Below are positions 58,390-64,000 of a DNA stretch of 64,000 nt, piece after piece. This DNA is from Cristatella mucedo (taxonomy: Eukaryota; Bryozoa; Phylactolaemata; Cristatellidae). Position numbers and translations under genes: made by a program. The stretch lies in contig WPIO01000066.1 in assembly GCA_009760855.2 (NCBI GenBank), positions 1,324,501 through 1,388,500 of the forward strand, written 5' to 3'. The notes beneath the pieces are model-generated. The model did no database searches and was not told the DNA's origin. It was given only the letters and a program-made list of their open reading frames with translations. Position 1 is the first letter of the stretch, and each line of letters begins with the position of its first letter.

Positions 58390-59110
58390 TTATTAGTAGT
58401 GTTTACATTAGCACCCATGTAGGCCAGTAGTGGGAGTTATCCCCCAAAAATGGCCACTAATAGTGGGAGTTGTCCCGCCAAAGCACAATTATTAATATCG
58501 TACAGACCAATAAAATTAATGGCATGAAAATTGGCACAAAGAACACTGTTAGCATTAGCTATCGTTTGGGGCGAAATAGCTGCAGTGTTGACCTGATGAC
58601 CTGTAAAAGTCCATGGTCAGGTATAGTACTGCAGCTCAGTCATACACGGCTTTACCACCAAATTTCCCAGATTTACTACCAGTCATTGTAAAAAATATGG
58701 CAAGCCGCTCAAAAGATGCAAGACATTCGACTACACGGTCCCCACACAAACAATATAAAAATCGACATCTCAAACTGTTGACTGTCATCACGACCAAAGC
58801 CCAGGGACATTTTGTGACAGGTACATTATATGCATGCATACCCATCATGCCTGGATGCACATGGGGAACGTGGAGACAGGTGAGCCCCATCCATATTCCC
58901 AAATTCACACAGATTGGCCCAGTATTGACCAAGTTGTTCAATTAATGAGGTACCAAGTACTACTGCTAGGACAACACTCGGAGAAGCCAACTTAAGCTGC
59001 CAAAGCATGTAGGTGACGAAAACATGATTGTTACTATATTTGTCGCTATAAAACATGGAAACACATACTTACGAGCATTTATTTCGAATTTCACATCGAT
59101 TGGGTCACTA
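58390..59110. repeat. Possible unclassified dispersed repeat
   Basis: The motif GTGGGAGTTATCCCC occurs at 58433 and in variant form at 58461, and also at 35668. AAATTCACACAGATTGGCCC (58901) has a relative at 59085 (GAATTTCACATCGATTGGG). No coding capacity or ends recognised. Confidence 0.3.
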
Positions 59111-61546
59111 TTAGCCTGCCTGTGACATTGTTACGACATGTGAGTGAAAGGATGACAAAGGCTAAGCATGACAAGCACAGCCAGTTTCGACCAAAACAAG
59201 TCTATCAACAGAGGTCCAATGTGCATTCTAGAAGACGGGAATGATTATGTAACTACAATCAATCATATATTCCAAAGTTTTAAGGTGATCGGATCATTTT
59301 TTTAGGAGATATGACATAAATGATAGCAGGCATTGGACTGTCGTTTGCAGATAAACTTGAGAACTTCAAGCTATAACCAAGAGGCAGCACTAGGAAACGC
59401 TATCATCGCATGAACAATTCAATAAATAGATAAATATGGATCTTAGGAATAGCTCAATCTAACAAGATCCTTATGCAGCCTAAGCAGAACATATCCCCGA
59501 TAGGTCTCATACCACACGCAGTCAATCCAGGCCACAGCCGGGCTGTTCACCAGCATTCGCCAATACAAATATCTAACTATTAACGACATAAATGAGAACT
59601 TGAAATCACCCAAATTTCCGTGAATATAAATGAATCAACATTTTCAGACTGGATTCCAGTAAACGACGCGCTAGTTCCATCCAAGTCACCAGGCTGACCG
59701 GCCGCCATACAAAGGACCACTCTGGGCCATCGCCTCATGCTTAATGGCGGCTACAGGAACTGAATCAGCTGTCTCTGGATTCATGCAGTGCCTTGATTAT
59801 GGATTCCCTAGTTACGGCGGCCCCAGCAGCAGTAAATTCTCAATACCATATCCCTAATGCTCGTCTGCTGGCCGAACGAGAGTCACTTCTGGTTTGTGAT
59901 CCGATGTAAGCATACCAATGTAAACATGTTGCTGCCAAGTAAATAAGGAGTGGGCCTTGGAATGCCGTTTACCACCGGTTGCTATGGGCGGGGCATGGAA
60001 GCATAGACAGGACTAAGCACCCTGCAGATAGGGGGTTTACTCTTTTATGACCTTGTTATACTACTTGTTGGACGTGTAATCTCAAGGGCGTGTCATTCCT
60101 GGGAAAGTTATGCGTTTTATCATTTTCCAAAGTTATTTTTGAGGGTCCGTTTAGGGCTGAGTAGCTTATATTCGCAGAGTTCACCAGAAAACCACAGTTC
60201 CGGCTTAGTTATTTTTCAAAGAAAAGTATTTTGTTGAGCGTGATGTACTACTTCCGGTTTAGATGGTTCTTACATAAAATTGTATTGACCATTTCCCAGT
60301 CATCTGACAACCACCAAAATTTGAGCTTGCAATTATATATAGTTTATCTTTATTACGCGAATTTAAAAAAAATTAACAATTCTTAAGAATTTTCATTGGC
60401 TACCCCTTTAACAAAAATAGTACTTCATCAATCAAGTTTAACCTTAATTGTGATGCAAAACTCTCACCCACCAATCAAATCGCTTGTAGAGTCCTGCAAC
60501 TGGCCATTATAATAAATCTGCTGCATCTGATAAAGCAACGTTTTGGCTGGCAATATTTTAGAAATTTTGGTGGAAATAAGTAATGAAGCAACCCCTATCT
60601 TTCGGAAGAATTTGGCATGTTTGCATTTGAGATAGAGGATGCATTTGACAACTAATAGCTACACACTTTTATTTCTATGGCTGGTCGAATTTTGAAATTT
60701 TGACTAAGAATGGACCATCAAAGCTATTTATCACTTCTGATTCTCATCAGTAATCGCAGAATTTCGAAAGCGAAAATCTAGAAACAATACAGCTAGCTCC
60801 ATTGTATGGCATGGTTGAGGCGATTAGAATTATTCTCTAGCTGGCTAACAAAAAGCCTTTGGGCAGTGCTGAAGTTGATGAATTTATTTTCATGCAAACG
60901 GAACACATTTCAGAGCTCGCTGCTGTTGAAGTCACAGTCTGTACTGGTTGATGTACTGATACACAGTAAAGTTGTAATGCTGACCTGAGACGCCAGCCAT
61001 GGCTTGATAATATCATGTCCAGCAGAGCTGATCTACGGTTTTCAACCTAATTTTGTCGTCACATGCTCGTTGGGCTACACGTGAGCTATTCCTTTACATA
61101 GCAATAAGATAATTGGTAACACATAATCTAGCTTGGCAGGTGCGAGACTGTGAAATTCACGTACACAGTATTAATAAACCACATTTTCTTATCCTCGAGA
61201 GGCCGATCGTGGCTGATCTTTAGTAGCATTGGCGAGCTGCTTATTCCATGCTTGCTTCCCAGAATTCCCGGAATTACCCTTCTGACTGACTAATGCGGAT
61301 CAGGTTTTGCTGTTGGAACACATGAAGACCATAGGTGACTACAAATCCTCGTAGATATGCTAAAGTTTTAAGTGTGCATTAGATAACTCATATTCATAAT
61401 ACAAACTAAATAAACGTGGCTTTTTGAAAATATGCTATATGACATAGAATAGTCCTTTAAATAAAAATAAGCACCTCAGACTTACTATGTCTGCATGGGA
61501 TAGCTGCCTCTTATCAGTCAGCAGAGCTGCAATTTTATCGTTTCAG
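59111..61546. other. Upstream region of the second Ig-like gene
   Basis: Mostly unassigned. A plus-strand stretch near 60836-60947 reads smoothly (PLGSAEVDEFIFMQTEHISE, then LAAVEVTVCT) between a possible acceptor and a possible donor ACTG|GTTGAT, but its phases do not match (0 then 1). A signal-peptide exon should lie here if the second gene is real. None was found. Confidence 0.35.
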
Positions 61547-61603
61547 CATGCCAACGAAAGGAAATGGCGACAGAAGACCCAGAGCCAGACAAAGGTGTTT
61601 CTG
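61547..61603 (+). CDS. Mini-exon of a second Ig-receptor paralogue
   Basis: Acceptor ATCGTTTCAG, donor G|GTACGT, 57 bases, phase 1 at both ends. It reads x-CQRKEMATEDPEPDKGVS-G. The first exon of the main gene reads x-CSTRNEEARVAPDIS-G. Shared are the leading Cys, R-x-E (R-N-E or R-K-E), the following Ala, P-D and the V/I-S-G end, besides splice phase and similar length. This suggests a tandem paralogue whose other exons lie beyond the right edge. The internal ATG (61564-61566) could also serve as a start. Confidence 0.45.
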
Positions 61604-61934
61604 GTACGTCAATATCTCAGATTTCCTATTTAGAATTACCCGTGGCTCAGAACTTTGTTACAATTGGCACCCTCATAAAAAGGAAAAAACGAATGTTGTT
61701 TTTATCAAATCTGTGCAAATCGGCTAATTAGAGCACAAGCTCGAAGCGATCAGTTTGCGATAAGAGTTAGAAATAGTGTTTTAAGATTTTCTCTGTTTGA
61801 TAAAATCGAAGCAATTCATTTCTCATACCTTTAAACATACCTGAAATACAAATATGCAACATATTATTATAAATATGAATCTGCACGTGTAACTAAACAA
61901 AGCCATGCCGACTACTTGGGTGCTATGCAATAGA
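61604..61934. other. Putative intron, no recognised feature
   Basis: Follows the donor at 61604. Nothing else supported. Confidence 0.4.
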
Positions 61935-62104
61935 GGTGAGCCGTGATGGCTCACTAGGTTAGGGGGTTGCTTTTCACGACGTCGGTCCCGATGTCGTGGG
62001 TTCTAATCCTGCAGTGGGTGATCCTTTATCCCCGTTGCAAGCGGTGATAATAGCCTTAAAGGCTCTTCTGTCTCTATACAAAAGAGGCTGTCAAATCAGC
62101 TAGT
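61935..62104 (+). mobile_element. SINE-1 copy (best preserved)
   Basis: Plus-strand copy with tRNA-like head: A-box side TGATGGCTCACTAGGTTAGG, B-box GTGGGTTCTAATCCTG. The body is GGTGATAATAGCCTTAAAGG, then GGCTCTTCTGTC and the end AAAAGAGGCTG plus CAGCTAG. About 170 bases. It serves as the reference for the four reverse copies. Confidence 0.9.
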
Positions 62105-62117
62105 ATTTATTTCTATT

Positions 62118-62415
62118 TAAGAGTTCTTTTTTATAGCCCGCTTAAAGCCTGAGCAATTTCCGTGTTCATTTGGCTGGCTGAAAAAATTAATCTTAAGCAG
62201 CCAAGGGCTAGTCGGAAGTATAGCTAAGCCACGATACAAGTTAAGGTAGTGACTAGCTAGAAAGCAGAGGCTAAGAATGGCCGGACAGGGTATTGGCAGC
62301 AGGAACGGATTTTTCACTGCATAGGCATTGTGGAAATGAGTTCCACACTCTAGGACCTGCTGAGCAAAGGTTTCCGTCGCCAACCGTCCGTAATCAAAAG
62401 AATCGAACAGCTTGA
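62118..62415 (-). mobile_element. LINE-B-related fragment
   Basis: A minus-strand frame (62117-62419) aligns by eye with the LINE-B C-terminus: LECGTHFHNAYA for LWNSLPQFL, LCFLASHYLNLYRGLAILP for CYFYATHYLNCSPDSAMLP. It is more distant than other copies, perhaps a sister family. Confidence 0.65.
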
Positions 62416-62440
62416 TCATTATCCATATATAACCTCATAT

Positions 62441-62465
62441 CGAAGTATGGAATGTGTGCATCATC

Positions 62466-62512
<47 letters not shown>

Positions 62513-62657
62513 AGGTATCTTGGATGGCTGCCAGTTTGATCGAACTGGTGCCCCAATTCAGCTAGATGAGAATGATCAAAACTGTGGCCAGCCTGGTTGA
62601 TCATCCCGTGAACTTTGCTTAAAACCTGTCGATCAAATGTCTGCCATACAAGCTCTC

Positions 62658-62743
<86 letters not shown>

Positions 62744-62810
62744 TCTCTCTCTCTCTCTCTCCTTCTCTCTCTCTCTCTCTCAGCAGAAGATGCACACATT
62801 CTACACTTCG
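62441..62810. repeat. Inverted repeat with (GA)n/(CT)n arms
   Basis: The left arm CGAAGTATGGAATGTGTGCA plus CATCTGCTGAGAG (62441-62474) is repeated inverted at 62777-62810 with about three mismatches in 34 bases. The arms continue inward as GA (62471-62504) and CT (62659-62780) runs, which also pair. The 150-base centre has no recognised content. It could be a foldback or MITE-like element, or a microsatellite palindrome. A clear target duplication is not seen. Confidence 0.8.
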
Positions 62811-63111
62811 ATAGTTATGAACTAGCCTCCCAGCCACTTTAATTGACTTGGTAGCCCAGCCGAAAGGTCACTGCATTATAGCCAAGACATAGCAAAGGAG
62901 ATATTTAAATTGTTTGCTGTTCACCCTTTAAGACATTTCTTAGTCTTGCACAGGGATTGGGCGTAACAAATCGGTATTAAAGCAGAGCCTAACTTGCTAT
63001 ATTATGATAGCTGTAAGAGACAAAACCTAAACTTCGAGGGCAAGGCGACAGTTGACTGGGACATCACCTTGTTAGAAGAGCCACGCCTTCTAGTCCAGCT
63101 AAACAAATCCT
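62811..63111. other. No recognised feature
   Basis: Nothing supported. Confidence 0.4.
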
Positions 63112-63283
63112 AGCTGATTAAACAGCCTCTTATTGCATAGCGACAGAAGACTCTTACGGCTATCAGTTCCACTGGATATGGTGATAAAGTATTGCCCACC
63201 TTAGGAATTCGACCCCAAGCCCTCGGGGCCGAGGTCGTGAAAAGGAACCACCTTACCTTGTGAGCCATAAAGGCTCACCGCTT
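63112..63283 (-). mobile_element. SINE-1 copy
   Basis: Full-length reverse copy: AGCTGATTAAACAGCCTC, GACAGAAGACTCTTACGG and the tRNA-like head with B-box GGAATTCGACCCC and GTGAGCCATAAAGGCTCACC. Confidence 0.88.
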
Positions 63284-63364
63284 GCTACACGCTTAGGGTG
63301 TCCTATGGGCATCAGTTCCGGTTTGTCTTAGTTTAGCTTACGAAACCTGAGGGTGTAAAACGAC

Positions 63365-64000
63365 ATACTTTAGAGTTTTTCTGCTTGTTTTGCTTGATCT
63401 TTCGGCAGCTTTTAATACTATCGACCGCTAAGTCCTTTTTGAGTGCCTCTCATCTCGCTGGGGCATCGCTGGCACTGCCCTGCAATAGTTCAGGACCTAT
63501 CTTAGTGGGAGACTCCTGAGAATGGATATAAATGTAAACAGATCAGCCAAGATGCTTCTGAAATATGGGGTACCTCAGACTCCATGCCATGTCCGGTTCT
63601 TTTCATGGTGTAAACTCTCCCTCTTGCCGATGTGACGGCCGAGCACAGTCTAGGCTTTCACTTCTATGTGGATGACAGCCAGCTGTACCTTTTTCCTAAT
63701 CTCTCCCGGCCTTCAATTATTTCGAATACTCTCAATTCCCTTGCTGCATGTATTGGTTACATCCACATATGCATGGCAGGGAATTTTCTTAAATTGAGTG
63801 AGAATAAAACTAACTTACTAGTTATTAGTAAAAAATGTGCAATTCAAAAATTAAATGCTGGCTCAAAATCGACTCTCCCAGCATATTTCCAGTAGAATCT
63901 GCACGAATTCTAGGTGTCGTGTTCCAAACTGACTTTTAGTAAGAACACCACAGCAGCTTTACCATGTATTCTGCCTACTTTCAGCTAAATAGCATTGCTA
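63365..64000 (+). mobile_element. LINE-A copy running off the window
   Basis: Starts at motif A (LLVLLDLSAAFNTIDR region, 63380-63430), passes the catalytic box FYVDDSQLYLF (frame 63632-63895; YADD reads YVDD) and the LLVISKKCAIQ codons. It continues through the thumb to the right edge. At least one frameshift near 63600. Confidence 0.9.

Noticed and set aside
58613-58945. Overlapping 110-codon plus and 101-codon minus frames
   Set aside because: No recognisable domain in either. They lie in what may be a dispersed repeat.
61935-62104. tRNA gene
   Set aside because: A- and B-boxes are present, but there is no cloverleaf with a matched acceptor stem. The sequence is repeated with a non-tRNA body, so it is a SINE. 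The same holds for the other SINE copies.
62461-62842. Long Ser-Leu and Arg-Glu open frames
   Set aside because: They are translations of (CT)n and (GA)n runs on both strands and encode nothing.

Overview
This window is animal (metazoan) nuclear DNA. It is AT-rich, and only a small part is coding. Coding pieces are short exons separated by introns of up to several kilobases. The rest is old non-LTR retrotransposons, tRNA-derived SINEs, microsatellites and unrecognised sequence. The repeats are typical of invertebrate or basal-chordate genomes, but I cannot name the species. There are no bacterial operons, CRISPR arrays, rRNA genes or convincing functional tRNA genes.

The main host gene lies on the + strand between about 28.7 and 53.4 kb. 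Seven exons can be read at 28726-28773, 33396-33773, 40744-41151, 46708-47091, 47278-47595, 50626-50895 and 52920-53227. Every internal junction is phase 1 with AG/GT borders. Joined, they encode about 700 residues: a short cysteine-starting segment, three unusual V-like immunoglobulin (Ig) domains, one C2-like Ig domain, a cysteine-rich membrane-proximal domain, one transmembrane helix and a proline-rich tail. The signal-peptide exon was not found. A mini-exon at 61547-61603 resembles the first exon of this gene in phase, near-length and residues. I therefore infer a second paralogue, entering the window at its right end, and so a tandem Ig-receptor family. Such clusters recall invertebrate allorecognition and immune receptor loci, but that comparison is inference.

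The last coding exon contains a slippery heptamer (A AAA AAG, 53203-53209). It is followed by a 68-codon open stretch in the -1 frame that looks like a continuation of the cytoplasmic tail. This could be programmed frameshifting, an allelic frameshift or an assembly error. Several orphan Ig-like fragments lie in introns or flanks (148-302, 26710-26970 and 46320-46616 on the - strand; 37856-37923 on the + strand) and suggest exon duplication, inversion and decay.

A separate intronless-looking gene at 7650-8435 encodes a Ser/Thr-rich protein with an N-terminal membrane segment and has a polyadenylation signal 130 bases downstream.

Retroelements fall into groups. LINE-A is L2/CR1-like, with an apurinic endonuclease plus reverse transcriptase, a 3' hairpin and an (ATT)n tail. 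It has a nearly full-length dead copy at 8866-12500 (- strand) and about twenty fragments. LINE-B is a second L2/CR1-like family whose 3' end carries CATTA repeats. LINE-D carries a restriction-like endonuclease C-terminus, and both copies have their 3' end against a (TA)n microsatellite. SINE-1 has a tRNA-like head and at least five copies. SINE-2 has a dimeric tRNA-like head and a tail nearly identical to the LINE-A 3' hairpin, which marks LINE-A as its probable mobilising partner.
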